Part shown: piece after piece, positions 49,913 through 60,377 of the stretch
How the letters are laid out: every line of letters starts with the position of its first letter
Position numbering within the stretch: the stretch's first letter is position 1
Assembly: GCF_008642275.1 (NCBI RefSeq)
Contig: NZ_CP029189.1
Location: 3,512,501-3,576,500 of the forward strand
Source: Streptomyces venezuelae
Lineage (GTDB): Bacteria; Actinomycetota; Actinomycetes; Streptomycetales; Streptomycetaceae
Direction of reading: 5' to 3'
DNA: 64,000 nt
Program-made: the position numbers and the translations under genes
The notes under the pieces: model-generated
Told to the model about the DNA's origin: nothing
Seen by the model: the letters and a program-made list of their open reading frames with translations, nothing else
Database searches by the model: none

Positions 49913-51187
49913 TCAGTCGCCGCCACCGCAGCCGCCACCGCAGCTGCTTCCACAACTGCTGGAGCAGCTGCTGGAGCCGCAGCCGCCGGAAGAGCCGCAA
50001 GAACTTCCCGAGCCGCTCGACCGCTCCGCCGCGCGCTCCTTGCGCTTCTCCTCCTCGGCCCGCCGCTTGAGGGTGTACGAAGTGCCCGCAGGCCTCCAGG
50101 ACGACCGCAGGTGGCGCCGGCGGAAGGGCAGCAGCGGCACCGCGCGGACGGCGTCGACGATCTGGCTGTCTCCGCGGTAGACGGCGTACCGCAGGATCAC
50201 CTCGGACCCCTCGCAGGGCACCCCGTACAGGAGCGCCTCGTACGGCTCGGCACGGCTGTCGATGTCGTGGTGGTCGGCCCGCAGCCGGCTCTCCGCGCCC
50301 CCGAGAAGGGTTTCGGGGGCGCGGCTGCGGTAGCCGTCGTCGAAGCGGTCCCGGAACGCGACCAGCGGCGGGGCGGTCGGGGTGTCGGCGTCCGCGACCA
50401 GCCAGAAGGGCCCGGACCACTGCTCGCGGACACCCACCCGCACCACCGGCTGGGGCCCGTCGTGCAGCCGCCGGGCGGCGCGCCTCGCGGTGAGGCCGCG
50501 GCCGAGGAGCGGGACTCCCGGGGCGAGCAACAGCATGGCCAGCACCTGCTGGGCCGTGGCGTCGTACGGGTGGCCGGGGCCCGCTCCGAGGTCCCGCACG
50601 AGGCCCCACACCAGCAGCGCGGCGGCGGCCAGGCACAGCCCCGCCCCGGCGACGAGCAGCCACCGGCCGCGATGGTGGTGGCCGTCCGGCAGGTTCTCGG
50701 GGATCACCGCGCGGGCGTCCCCGGCGGTGGCGAGGAACAGCTCCCGCCGGCGCCGGTGGGAGCGCAGCCGGAGCGCGGACCCGGCGAACGCCCAGGCGCA
50801 CAGGGCCAGCATCAGCGCCCCGCCGACCCGGCCGGGGTCGTCGCCGGGATCGAGGACGTACAGGTTCCGCACGGCGTCCGCGGCGATCACGGGCGTGGAC
50901 ACGAGCGTGGCGGCGGGCAGGAACCGGTACCAGGCGGGGAGGGACAGCAGCAGGACCGCCGGCACGTATCCGGCCCAGGTGGTGCCGTGTTCCGGGGTGT
51001 CGGAGGTGTTCCAGGCGACGAGGACGATCGAGAGGAACACCAGCGGCGCGAGGAGCCAGCCGACGGCGATCGGTGCGAAAGCGGCGGGGCCGCCCGCATC
51101 GAGCCAGCGCTGGGCGTCCTTGACGTGCCAGTGAGGAGCGCCGCCTTCGGGTATCGCGGCGTCCGGCAGGTGCTTGACGATGCTCAC
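49913..51187 (-). CDS. membrane protein with Cys/Gly/Ser-rich tail
   Basis: 424 residues. Four or five hydrophobic helices ([75 protein letters not shown]) precede a soluble segment (about 250–380). The last 35 residues are Gly, Ser and nine regularly spaced Cys ([20 protein letters not shown]), ending GGGCGGGD. Such tails occur on some actinobacterial membrane proteins (TIGR04222-like). The GTG start lies 7 nt after CATACT, suggesting a leaderless transcript; ATG 51211 is the alternative. Function unknown. Confidence 0.78.
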   Translation of the reverse strand: MSIVKHLPDAAIPEGGAPHWHVKDAQRWLDAGGPAAFAPIAVGWLLAPLVFLSIVLVAWNTSDTPEHGTTWAGYVPAVLLLSLPAWYRFLPAATLVSTPVIAADAVRNLYVLDPGDDPGRVGGALMLALCAWAFAGSALRLRSHRRRRELFLATAGDARAVIPENLPDGHHHRGRWLLVAGAGLCLAAAALLVWGLVRDLGAGPGHPYDATAQQVLAMLLLAPGVPLLGRGLTARRAARRLHDGPQPVVRVGVREQWSGPFWLVADADTPTAPPLVAFRDRFDDGYRSRAPETLLGGAESRLRADHHDIDSRAEPYEALLYGVPCEGSEVILRYAVYRGDSQIVDAVRAVPLLPFRRRHLRSSWRPAGTSYTLKRRAEEEKRKERAAERSSGSGSSCGSSGGCGSSSCSSSCGSSCGGGCGGGD

Positions 51188-51323
51188 GCGGTCAGTATGC
51201 GGAGCCCTCATGGGCGCGGATACGGCGGTCGTGCCACGGAATCGCAACGGCCGCTTGAGCGGCGGCGGGGCCGGGCCCCGCACGGAAGTTCCGTACGGGG
51301 CCCGGCACCGTTCTCTCCGTCGA

Positions 51324-53569
<2,246 letters not shown>

Positions 53570-53573
<4 letters not shown>

Positions 53574-54250
53574 GCGCTGACCAGCTTCTTCAGGACCGAG
53601 GTGAAGAACGGGAGGCCGTCGGTGCGGCCCGTCCCGATCAGCGGCTCGACCGCGTGCTCGGGGTGCGGCATGAGGCCGACGACGTTGCCCGCGGCGTTGG
53701 TGATGCCGGCGATGTCGCGCAGCGAACCGTTCGGGTTGCCGTCCAGGTAGCGGAAGGCCACTCGGCCTTCGGCCTCCAGTTCGTCGAGCGTGCGCTCGTC
53801 GGCGGTGTAGCGGCCGTCCATGTTCTTGAGCGGTACGGAGATCTCCTGGCCGGCGGTGTAGTCGCCGGTCCACGCGGTCTCCGCGTTCTCCACCCGCAGC
53901 TTCTGGTCGCGGCAGATGAAGTGCAGGTGGTTGTTCCGGAGCATCGCCCCCGGCAGCAGGTGGGCCTCGGTGAGGACCTGGAAGCCGTTGCAGATGCCCA
54001 GGACGGGCATGCCGCCCTTGGCCTGCTCGATGATGGTCTCCATCACCGGCGAGAAGCGGGAGATGGCTCCGGCGCGCAGGTAGTCCCCGTAGGAGAAGCC
54101 GCCCGCGAGGACGACCGCGTCGACCTGGTGCAGGTCCTTGTCGCGGTGCCACAGCGAGACCGGCTCGGCCCCCGCGAGGCGGACGGCGCGCAGCGAGTCA
54201 CGGTCGTCGAGCGTTCCGGGGAACGTGACGACTCCGATGCGAGTGGTCAC
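53570..54250 (-). CDS. purQ: FGAM synthase, glutaminase subunit (PurQ)
   Basis: 226 residues, class I glutamine amidotransferase: [18 protein letters not shown], catalytic Cys in [15 protein letters not shown], and His/Glu in [14 protein letters not shown] 54250 lies 2 nt after the purS stop, so its ribosome site is within purS. Confidence 0.97.
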
Positions 54251-54252
54251 CG

Positions 54253-54498
54253 TCAGGCCTCGACCTTCACGGTGAAGTCTTCGATGACGGTGTTGGCGAG
54301 GAACGTTTCGGCCATCTTGTGGATGCGGTCGAGGGCGGCCTGGTCGACCGGTCCCTCCACTTCCAGTTCGAAGCGCTTCCCCTGACGGACGTCGGCGATG
54401 CCCTCGAAGCCCAGGCGCGGCAGTGCACGCTGCACCGCCTGGCCCTGGGGGTCGAGGATCTCCGGCTTGAGCATGACGTCGACTACGACGCGTGCCAT
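54253..54498 (-). CDS. purS: FGAM synthase, small subunit (PurS)
   Basis: 81 residues, full length for Pur[54 protein letters not shown]. It bridges PurL and PurQ and guides ammonia transfer. First gene of the purS–purQ–purL operon; divergent from lsrL. Confidence 0.97.
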   Translation of the reverse strand: MARVVVDVMLKPEILDPQGQAVQRALPRLGFEGIADVRQGKRFELEVEGPVDQAALDRIHKMAETFLANTVIEDFTVKVEA

Positions 54499-54558
54499 CG
54501 GGCACTCCCGTGTGTGGTTGGTGCGAAGGCGGTTCCATCAGCGTACCCGGCGGAAATT

Positions 54559-54572
54559 TCTACGCGGGTAGA
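54559..54572. promoter_or_regulatory. candidate operator upstream of purS
   Basis: TCTAC-GCGG-GTAGA inverted repeat with an adjacent GATATC, in an AT-rich patch 60 bp before purS. A TACGCT-like -10 lies at about 54542. No known purine repressor box or riboswitch was recognised. Confidence 0.35.
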
Positions 54573-54686
54573 TATCCCGAGGCCTTGATCACCGCGCCGT
54601 TTCGGCTTCACCAACGCTTCGCAAAATCCGCCGGAAAACCACGCGCCCGGCATTGCGGCGGGACACGCGGAGAGAATTAACTGGGC

Positions 54687-54752
54687 TTCGCAATGCAATG
54701 GGAATCGAGGTACAAAGGAATCACTCCGGATTCCGGATGAAAGTTGCATTGC
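54687..54752 (+). promoter_or_regulatory. lsrL promoter region with nested inverted repeats
   Basis: Outer arms GCAATGCAA (54690–54698) and TTGCATTGC (54744–54752) enclose an inner pair GGAATC (54717–54722) and GATTCC (54729–54734). A weak promoter TTCGCA-18-TACAAA (54687–54692, 54111-type numbering does not apply; -10 at 54711–54716) overlaps them. The stretch is AT-rich for this genome. Confidence 0.45.
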
Positions 54753-54824
54753 CCCGAAACATCCACACAGTCGACATCGCCCCACGTCAGCGGGGAGCGG
54801 GGTCGCACGAAGGGACCGATATCC

Positions 54825-55142
54825 GTGGCGCAGCGCGTAGTAGTCACGCTCTCCGACGACATCGATGGCGGAGAAGCGGCGGAAACGGTCGTGTTCGCTC
54901 TGGACGGAAAGTCCTACGAGATCGACCTCAATGTGGCGAACGCAAAGAAACTGCGGAAGGGCCTCGCCCCCTTCGTGGCCGCCGGCCGCCGCCAGGCACG
55001 CTCGGGGAAGGTGTTCAAGCACACCGCCGTCGCCCCGGACCCGGCGGTCGTCCGCGCCTGGGCCCGGTCGAACCAGTTCGACGTGCCGCCGCGCGGGCGC
55101 ATCCCGAAGAAGATCTACGAGGCCTACAACGCGGCCCACTGA
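54825..55142 (+). CDS. lsrL: Lsr2-like nucleoid protein LsrL
   Basis: 105 residues. N-terminal oligomerisation domain (RVVVTLSDDIDGGEAAETVV, KSYEIDLNVANAKKLRKGL) and C-terminal AT-hook-like DNA-binding domain (VVRAWARSNQF, PPRGRIPKKIYEAYNAAH; the R-G-R minor-groove clamp is present). Lsr2 proteins silence AT-rich and laterally acquired genes. Streptomyces have two; the copy next to purS is LsrL (SCO4076). GTG 54825 has GAAGGGA about 9 nt upstream. Confidence 0.92.
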   Translation: MAQRVVVTLSDDIDGGEAAETVVFALDGKSYEIDLNVANAKKLRKGLAPFVAAGRRQARSGKVFKHTAVAPDPAVVRAWARSNQFDVPPRGRIPKKIYEAYNAAH

Positions 55143-55150
55143 GGGTCGAT

Positions 55151-55181
55151 TTGCCATCCACCCCCATCCGTCGGCTAGTGT
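55151..55181 (+). promoter_or_regulatory. candidate promoter of the tRNA-Gly pair
   Basis: TTGCCA (55151–55156), 19-nt spacer, TAGTGT (55176–55181), 44 nt before tRNA-Gly(TCC). Confidence 0.45.
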
Positions 55182-55230
55182 GTGGATCACGCCAAGGGGC
55201 CAGGCCGCAGGTCAGAGCCTCCGAGGTCGT

Positions 55231-55302
55231 GCGGGTGTAGTTCAGTAGCAGAACATCCCTCTTCCAGAGGGAAGGCGCAGTGTGCGATTCCTGTCACCCG
55301 CT
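55231..55302 (+). tRNA. tRNA-Gly (TCC)
   Basis: 72 nt, acceptor GCGGGTG paired with CACCCGC, anticodon loop CTTCCAG (TCC), T-loop GATTCCT-like with TGCGATTC, discriminator T. CCA not encoded. Confidence 0.92.
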
Positions 55303-55336
55303 CTGCATCACTTCCGGACCACTGCGGTGGATCGGG

Positions 55337-55374
55337 TAGAGTGATGCATGCATTGCCACACAGCAGTGCATGCA
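55337..55374 (+). promoter_or_regulatory. -10 box and leader hairpin of tRNA-Gly (GCC) copy 1
   Basis: TAGAGT (55337–55342) is followed by a 12-bp stem (TGCATGCATTGC, 55345–55356, with GCAGTGCATGCA, 55363–55374, one G·U) and CACACA loop, ending 6 nt before the tRNA. Each TGCATGCA is itself a palindrome. Confidence 0.5.
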
Positions 55375-55380
55375 GGGCAT

Positions 55381-55453
<73 letters not shown>

Positions 55454-55459
55454 CTGTTC

Positions 55460-55496
55460 GAAGAAGGCCCCGGTCATGACGACCGGGGCCTTCTTC
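55460..55496. terminator. terminator of the tRNA-Gly pair
   Basis: Perfect 16-bp stem GAAGAAGGCCCCGGTC (55460–55475) with 55481–55496, ATGAC loop. Confidence 0.92.
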
Positions 55497-55598
55497 ACGT
55501 TCCCCGCCCGACGCACCGGCGGCCCGCCTGACAAATGTCATCCGCGGCGGTGACAGCGCGCACTGCCCGCCCGTCGCCGGCGCCGCGAGGCTTGGATC

Positions 55599-56546
55599 AT
55601 GACTGACACCGTGATCGAAGCCGAGGGCCTGCGCCGCGGCTACGCAGGAGGGTTCGAGGCCGTACGGGGCGTCTCCTTCTCCGTGGCCCGGGGCGAGATC
55701 TTCGCCGTGCTCGGCACCAACGGCGCGGGCAAGACCTCCACCGTCGAACTGCTGGAGGGGCTGGCCGCACCGAGCGCGGGCCGGGTGCGCGTCTTCGGGC
55801 TCGATCCGTACGCGCGGCGGGCCGAGGTCCGCCCCCGCACCGGGGTCATGCTCCAGGAGGGCGGCTTCCCCTCCGACCTGACGGTGACCGAGACCCTCCG
55901 GATGTGGGGCGGGGTCACCACCGGCGCCCGCCCGGCGGCGGAGGTACTGGAGCAGGTCGGCCTGGCCGCACGGTCCTCCGTACGCGTGAAACAGCTGTCC
56001 GGCGGCGAACGGCGGCGCCTGGACCTGGCGCTGGCCCTGCTCGGCCGGCCCGAGGTGCTCTTCCTGGACGAACCGACCACCGGAATGGACCCGGAGGGGC
56101 GCCGGGACACCTGGGCGCTCGTACGGGAGCTGCGCGCGCAGGGCACCACGGTGCTGCTGACCACGCACTACCTGGAGGAGGCCGAGGAGCTCGCGGACCG
56201 GCTGGCCATCCTCCACGAGGGGGAACTCGTCCTGTCCGGCACCCCGGCCGAGGTGACCGCCACCAGGCCCGCCCGGATCCGCTTCACCCTGCCGGCCGGG
56301 GTGCCCGCGGCCCGGCTGCCGCTCGCACTCCGCGCGGCGGCCCACGGGCAGCGCGTGGAGATCCGTACCGAAAACCTCCAGAACGACCTGACCGAACTGC
56401 TGGGCTGGGCCCGGGAGTGCGCGGTGGAACTGGCCGGGCTCGACGCCCGCTCCGCCTCCCTGGAGGAGGCCTTCCTGGACATCGCGGAGAACCGCCGCAC
56501 CACGGGCGGCACCCGCACCGAGGACACGACGGCAGGTACCCGATGA
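55599..56546 (+). CDS. ABC transporter ATP-binding protein
   Basis: 315 residues. Walker A VLGTNGAGKTST, Q-loop MLQEGGF, signature QLSGGERRRLDLALAL, Walker B VLFLDEPTTGMDP, switch His in LLTTHYLEEAEEL. The C-terminal 90 residues are the usual extension of drug- or lantibiotic-type exporters. Overlaps the permease gene by ATGA (56543–56546). Operon with a permease, histidine kinase and response regulator. Confidence 0.95.
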   Translation: MTDTVIEAEGLRRGYAGGFEAVRGVSFSVARGEIFAVLGTNGAGKTSTVELLEGLAAPSAGRVRVFGLDPYARRAEVRPRTGVMLQEGGFPSDLTVTETLRMWGGVTTGARPAAEVLEQVGLAARSSVRVKQLSGGERRRLDLALALLGRPEVLFLDEPTTGMDPEGRRDTWALVRELRAQGTTVLLTTHYLEEAEELADRLAILHEGELVLSGTPAEVTATRPARIRFTLPAGVPAARLPLALRAAAHGQRVEIRTENLQNDLTELLGWARECAVELAGLDARSASLEEAFLDIAENRRTTGGTRTEDTTAGTR

Positions 56547-57304
56547 CCATGCTCACCCTGAACCCCGGCCGGCTCACCGCGCTCGGCCGCTCCGAACTCA
56601 CCCTGCTGGTGCGCAACCGGGCGGCGCTCACCCTGGCCGTCCTGATGCCCCTGCTGATGGTGTTCGTCCTGCGCTCCTCGCTGAGCGGGGCCGAGGGCGC
56701 CGAGGCCCTGGGCGAGGCCACTGTGACCGGCGGGATCGGCCTGGTGCTGATCCTGGTCGTCCACATGAACCTGGTCTCCGCCTACGTCGCCCGGCGCGAG
56801 GAGCTCGTCCTCAAGCGGCTCCGTACCGGCGAGGCGACCGACCTGGAGATCATCGCCGGAACCGCCCTGCCCGCCGCGGCCCTGGCCTTCGGGCAGATCA
56901 CCGTCCTCACCGTGGCCGGGGCGGCCGCCCTGGACGTGCGCATGCCCCGCAACCCGCTGCTGCTCGTGGTGGCCGTCCTCGCGGGCATCGTGCTGCTGGC
57001 CGGGATGTCCGCGCTGATCAGCTCGTTCACCCGGACCGTGGAGACCGCGGGCCTCACCACGCTGCCGCTGTTCCTGGCGACCGTGCTCGGCTCGGGGCTG
57101 TTCGTCCCGGCCGACTCGCTGCCGGGCGTGGCGGCCTCGCTGTGCGAACTGCTGCCGCTGAGCGGGGTGATGACCCTCGTGCGGGCCGGATGGAGCGGTG
57201 CGGGCGACGCCGACCTGGTGGGGGCCGCTCTGGTCACGCTGGCCTGGACGGTCAACACCGTGTTTGCTGTTCGGCGGTGGTTCCGCTGGGAACCGCGCCG
57301 GTGA
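56543..57304 (+). CDS. ABC-2 type permease
   Basis: 253 residues, six membrane helices typical of ABC-2 exporters: ALTLAVLMPLLMVFVL, GGIGLVLILVVHMNLVSAYV, then the conserved REELVLKRLRTGEATDLEII loop, and LPLSGVMTLVRAGWSGAG near the C-terminus. Forms the membrane half of the exporter with the upstream ATPase; substrate probably a lipid, antibiotic or peptide. Confidence 0.92.
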   Translation: MTMLTLNPGRLTALGRSELTLLVRNRAALTLAVLMPLLMVFVLRSSLSGAEGAEALGEATVTGGIGLVLILVVHMNLVSAYVARREELVLKRLRTGEATDLEIIAGTALPAAALAFGQITVLTVAGAAALDVRMPRNPLLLVVAVLAGIVLLAGMSALISSFTRTVETAGLTTLPLFLATVLGSGLFVPADSLPGVAASLCELLPLSGVMTLVRAGWSGAGDADLVGAALVTLAWTVNTVFAVRRWFRWEPRR

Positions 57305-57326
57305 CGAGGGTCGGGGGACGGAAAGC

Positions 57327-58574
57327 GTGTCGAAGATGACGGGGTGGTGGAAGAACCGCGGCACCGCGGGGAAGGTCGAGCTCTACACCCGGGGGTCGTT
57401 CCATCTGTTCGTCCTCCTGGAGATCACGTCCTTCGGGCTGATGCCCGTGGCCGCCACCGCCCCCGGCAGGCGCTCGGTCCTGCTGCCCCTCGCGCTGCTG
57501 CTCGTGGTGTGCGGCCACGCGGTGCTGTGCGGGGTCCTCAACTCCCTGGCGCTGTCCTGGGTGGTGGGACGGCGCGAACGTCCCGTCCGGCTGGCGGTCG
57601 CGGCGGCCGTCGTGACGGCCGTCTGCACCCTGGCCGTGCTCGTCCTGCGGGCGACCGGGCAGTTCACCGAAGAGGCCGTGGCGCCGTCACTGGTGGCGGG
57701 GCTGACCTGGTTCTGCTCGGGGTCGCTGGTGCTGTGCATGCGGTCGGTGAAGCGGATGCTGTTCATCCCCCCGACGGCAGGGATCGCGACGGGGCTGGCC
57801 GCGCTCGCCCTGGGCACGCCGGCCGTCACGTCGCTGTTCTACGGCGTGGGCATCGTGCTCGGCAGCCTGTTCTTCGGCGCCACCTGCGGTTTCTCGGTGT
57901 GGCTGCTGAGAACGGTCTACGAGCTGGAGCACTCCCGCGAGGTCCAGGCGCGGCTCGCGGTGGCGGAGGAACGGCTGCGGTTCGGTCGTGACCTGCACGA
58001 CGTGATGGGCCGCAACCTGGCGGTGATCGCGCTCAAGAGCGAGCTGGCGATACAGCTGGCCCGGCGCGAACGGCCGGAAGCGGTGGAGCAGATGATCGAG
58101 GTGCAGCGGATCGCCCAGGAGTCCCAGCGGGAGGTCCGCGACGTGGTGCGGGGCTACCGGGAGGCGGACCTGTCGGTGGAACTGGAAGGCGCGCGCGGGG
58201 TGCTCAGTGCGGCCGGGATGGACTGCCGGGTGGACTTCCAGGCCGCTCGGGCCACGGTGCTGCCGTCCGAGGTCCAGTCGGCCCTCGGCTGGGTGGTGCG
58301 GGAGGCGACGACGAACATCCTGCGGCACGGCGACGCGCACCGCTGCCTGATCCGGCTGACCGCCGGGGAGAACGGCTCCGTGGAACTGGTGGTGGAGAAC
58401 GACGGGGCGCCCGAGGCCCCGGCCGGGCCGCCGGGCTCGGGGCTGGCCGGGCTGCGGGAACGGCTCGCGGCCCTGGACGGGACGCTGGCGGCGGGGCTGG
58501 TCGGCGACGGCCGCTTCCGGCTGCTGGCCCGGATCCCGGAACGACGACTGCAAGGACTGGAGGTGCGGGCGTGA
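57327..58574 (+). CDS. sensor histidine kinase (DesK/NarX type)
   Basis: 415 residues. Six helices in the N-terminal half (about 20–190) without an extracellular domain. Then HisKA_3 with phospho-His in ERLRFGRDLHDVMGRNLAV and HATPase_c (VVREATTNILRHGDA, GSGLAGLRERLAAL). It probably senses membrane or cell-envelope state, as DesK does. GTG 57327 is 22 bp after the permease stop; ATG 57336 is possible. Stop overlaps the regulator start (GTGA, 58571–58574). Confidence 0.93.
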   Translation: MSKMTGWWKNRGTAGKVELYTRGSFHLFVLLEITSFGLMPVAATAPGRRSVLLPLALLLVVCGHAVLCGVLNSLALSWVVGRRERPVRLAVAAAVVTAVCTLAVLVLRATGQFTEEAVAPSLVAGLTWFCSGSLVLCMRSVKRMLFIPPTAGIATGLAALALGTPAVTSLFYGVGIVLGSLFFGATCGFSVWLLRTVYELEHSREVQARLAVAEERLRFGRDLHDVMGRNLAVIALKSELAIQLARRERPEAVEQMIEVQRIAQESQREVRDVVRGYREADLSVELEGARGVLSAAGMDCRVDFQAARATVLPSEVQSALGWVVREATTNILRHGDAHRCLIRLTAGENGSVELVVENDGAPEAPAGPPGSGLAGLRERLAALDGTLAAGLVGDGRFRLLARIPERRLQGLEVRA

Positions 58575-59182
58575 GCCCCGTACGCGTACTGCTCGCCGAC
58601 GACGAGCATCTGATCCGGGGCGCGTTGGCGGCGCTGCTCGCGCTGGAGGACGACCTGCTGGTCGTCGCGGAGGCCGCCTCGGGACCCGAGGCGCTGGCGA
58701 TGGCACGGGCCCACCGGCCGGACGTGGCGGTGCTGGACCTGCAGATGCCGGGGGCGGACGGTGTGAGTGTCGCCACATCCCTGCGGGCCGAACTGCCCGG
58801 GTGCAAGATCATGATCGTGACCAGTCACGGCCGCCCCGGGCACCTGAAGCGGGCACTGGCGGCGGGGGTGCGGGCCTTCACCCCCAAGACCGTTTCGGCG
58901 CAGCGGCTGGCCGAGCTGATCCGGACCGTGCACGCCGGAGGCCGTTACGTGGACCCGGAGTTGGCGGCCGACGCGATCAGTGCGGGGGACTCGCCGCTGA
59001 CCGCCCGGGAGGCGGAGGTACTCGAACTCGCGGCGGACGGGGCACCGATCGCGGAGATCGCGGAACGGGCCTCGCTGTCCCAGGGGACGGTACGGAACTA
59101 CCTGTCCTCGGCGGCCACGAAGCTGGGTGCGGAGAACCGGCATACGGCAGTGCGTCTCGCGAGGGAGCGAGGTTGGGTATAG
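58571..59182 (+). CDS. response regulator (NarL/LuxR type)
   Basis: 203 residues. Receiver domain: VRVLLADDEHLIRGALAALL, phospho-acceptor Asp in VAVLDLQMPGADG, and Lys in FTPKTVSAQRLAE. LuxR HTH: LTAREAEVLELAADGAPIAE, SLSQGTVRNYLSSAATKLGA. Probably regulates the ABC exporter in its own operon. Overlaps the kinase by 4 bp. Confidence 0.95.
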   Translation: MSPVRVLLADDEHLIRGALAALLALEDDLLVVAEAASGPEALAMARAHRPDVAVLDLQMPGADGVSVATSLRAELPGCKIMIVTSHGRPGHLKRALAAGVRAFTPKTVSAQRLAELIRTVHAGGRYVDPELAADAISAGDSPLTAREAEVLELAADGAPIAEIAERASLSQGTVRNYLSSAATKLGAENRHTAVRLARERGWV

Positions 59183-59204
59183 TAGGTCTCGCCTTACGGC
59201 GCTT

Positions 59205-59277
<73 letters not shown>

Positions 59278-59286
59278 CTGTAACGA

Positions 59287-59320
59287 AGAAGCCCCCCGGT
59301 CCTCGGACCGGGGGGCTTCT
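59287..59320. terminator. terminator between tRNA-Gly and purC
   Basis: 16-bp GC-rich stem (59287–59302 with 59305–59320; arm AGAAGCCCCCCGGTCC), between convergent tRNA and purC. Confidence 0.9.
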
Positions 59321-59327
59321 CTCGTCC

Positions 59328-60233
59328 CTACGACCAGGACTGGCCGGTGAGGCGCTCGAAGGCCTCGATGTACTTCGCGCTGGTCCGGGCGACGACCTCC
59401 GCCGGGAGGACCGGCGGCGGAAGCTCGCCCTTGCGGTCCCAGCCGGAGGCCGGGGAGGACAGCCAGTCGCGGACGTACTGCTTGTCGAAGGAGGGCTGCG
59501 AGCGGCCCGGCTCCCACTGGTCGGCGGGCCAGAAGCGGGAGGAGTCCGGGGTCAGCACCTCGTCGGCGGCGACCAGGGTGCCGTCCTCGGGGTCGAAACC
59601 GAACTCGAACTTGGTGTCGGCCAGGATGATGCCGCGCTCGCGGGCGATGTCCCGGGCACGCGAGTACACGGCCAGCGTCGTCTGGCGCAGCAGCGCCGCC
59701 GTCTCGGCGCCGGCGGTACGCGCGACCTCCTCGTAGGAGACGTTCTCGTCGTGCTCGCCGACGGCGGCCTTGGCGGCCGGGGTGAAGATCGGGGCGGGCA
59801 GCTCGGAGCCGTTCACGAGCCCCTCGGGGAGGGCGAGCCCGCAGACCGTGCGGGTCTCCTCGTACTCGGCGAGGCCGGAGCCGGCGAGGTAGCCGCGGGC
59901 CACGCACTCGACCGGGACCATGTCGAGGTTCTTGCAGATCAGGGTGCGTCCGGCCCAGTCGGCGGGGGCGCCGGCGGGCAGGTCGGTGGAGAGGACGTGG
60001 TTCGGGACCAGGTCCGCGAGCTGGTCGAACCACCACAGGGAGAGCTGGGTCAGGACGCGGCCCTTGTCCGGGATCTCGGTGGGCAGCACCCAGTCGAAGG
60101 CGGACATGCGGTCGCTGGCGACCATGACGAGGCGGCCGTCCTCGTCACGGTAGAGGTCGCGCACCTTGCCGGTGTGGAGGTGGACGAGGCCAGGTACCTG
60201 AACCGGCTCGGGCTTTTCGACGAATCCGGACAC
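59328..60233 (-). CDS. purC: SAICAR synthetase
   Basis: 301 residues, the long actinobacterial/eukaryal-like PurC. GKVRDLYRDEDGRLVMVASD, SAFDWVLPTEIPDKG, PVECVARGYLAGSG, IFTPAAKAAVGEHDENVSY, ILADTKFEFGFDPEDG. It joins aspartate to CAIR to make SAICAR. GTG 60233 has GGGAG at 6 nt. It is downstream of the dimethylformamidase-like gene on the same strand (144-bp gap). Confidence 0.97.
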   Translation of the reverse strand: MSGFVEKPEPVQVPGLVHLHTGKVRDLYRDEDGRLVMVASDRMSAFDWVLPTEIPDKGRVLTQLSLWWFDQLADLVPNHVLSTDLPAGAPADWAGRTLICKNLDMVPVECVARGYLAGSGLAEYEETRTVCGLALPEGLVNGSELPAPIFTPAAKAAVGEHDENVSYEEVARTAGAETAALLRQTTLAVYSRARDIARERGIILADTKFEFGFDPEDGTLVAADEVLTPDSSRFWPADQWEPGRSQPSFDKQYVRDWLSSPASGWDRKGELPPPVLPAEVVARTSAKYIEAFERLTGQSWS

Positions 60234-60377
60234 GGGGTCTCCCTGTAGTTCTGTATGAAGCGCACCCCGATTCTCGCGCACCTGTGTCCCCGCCCGTGGA
60301 CAGGGGTCCGCGCCGCGGGTCGGTCGCGGGGCCGGCGGCGGGGTGGGCGGCGGAGCGCTGGCGGAGCGTCCGTGGGG

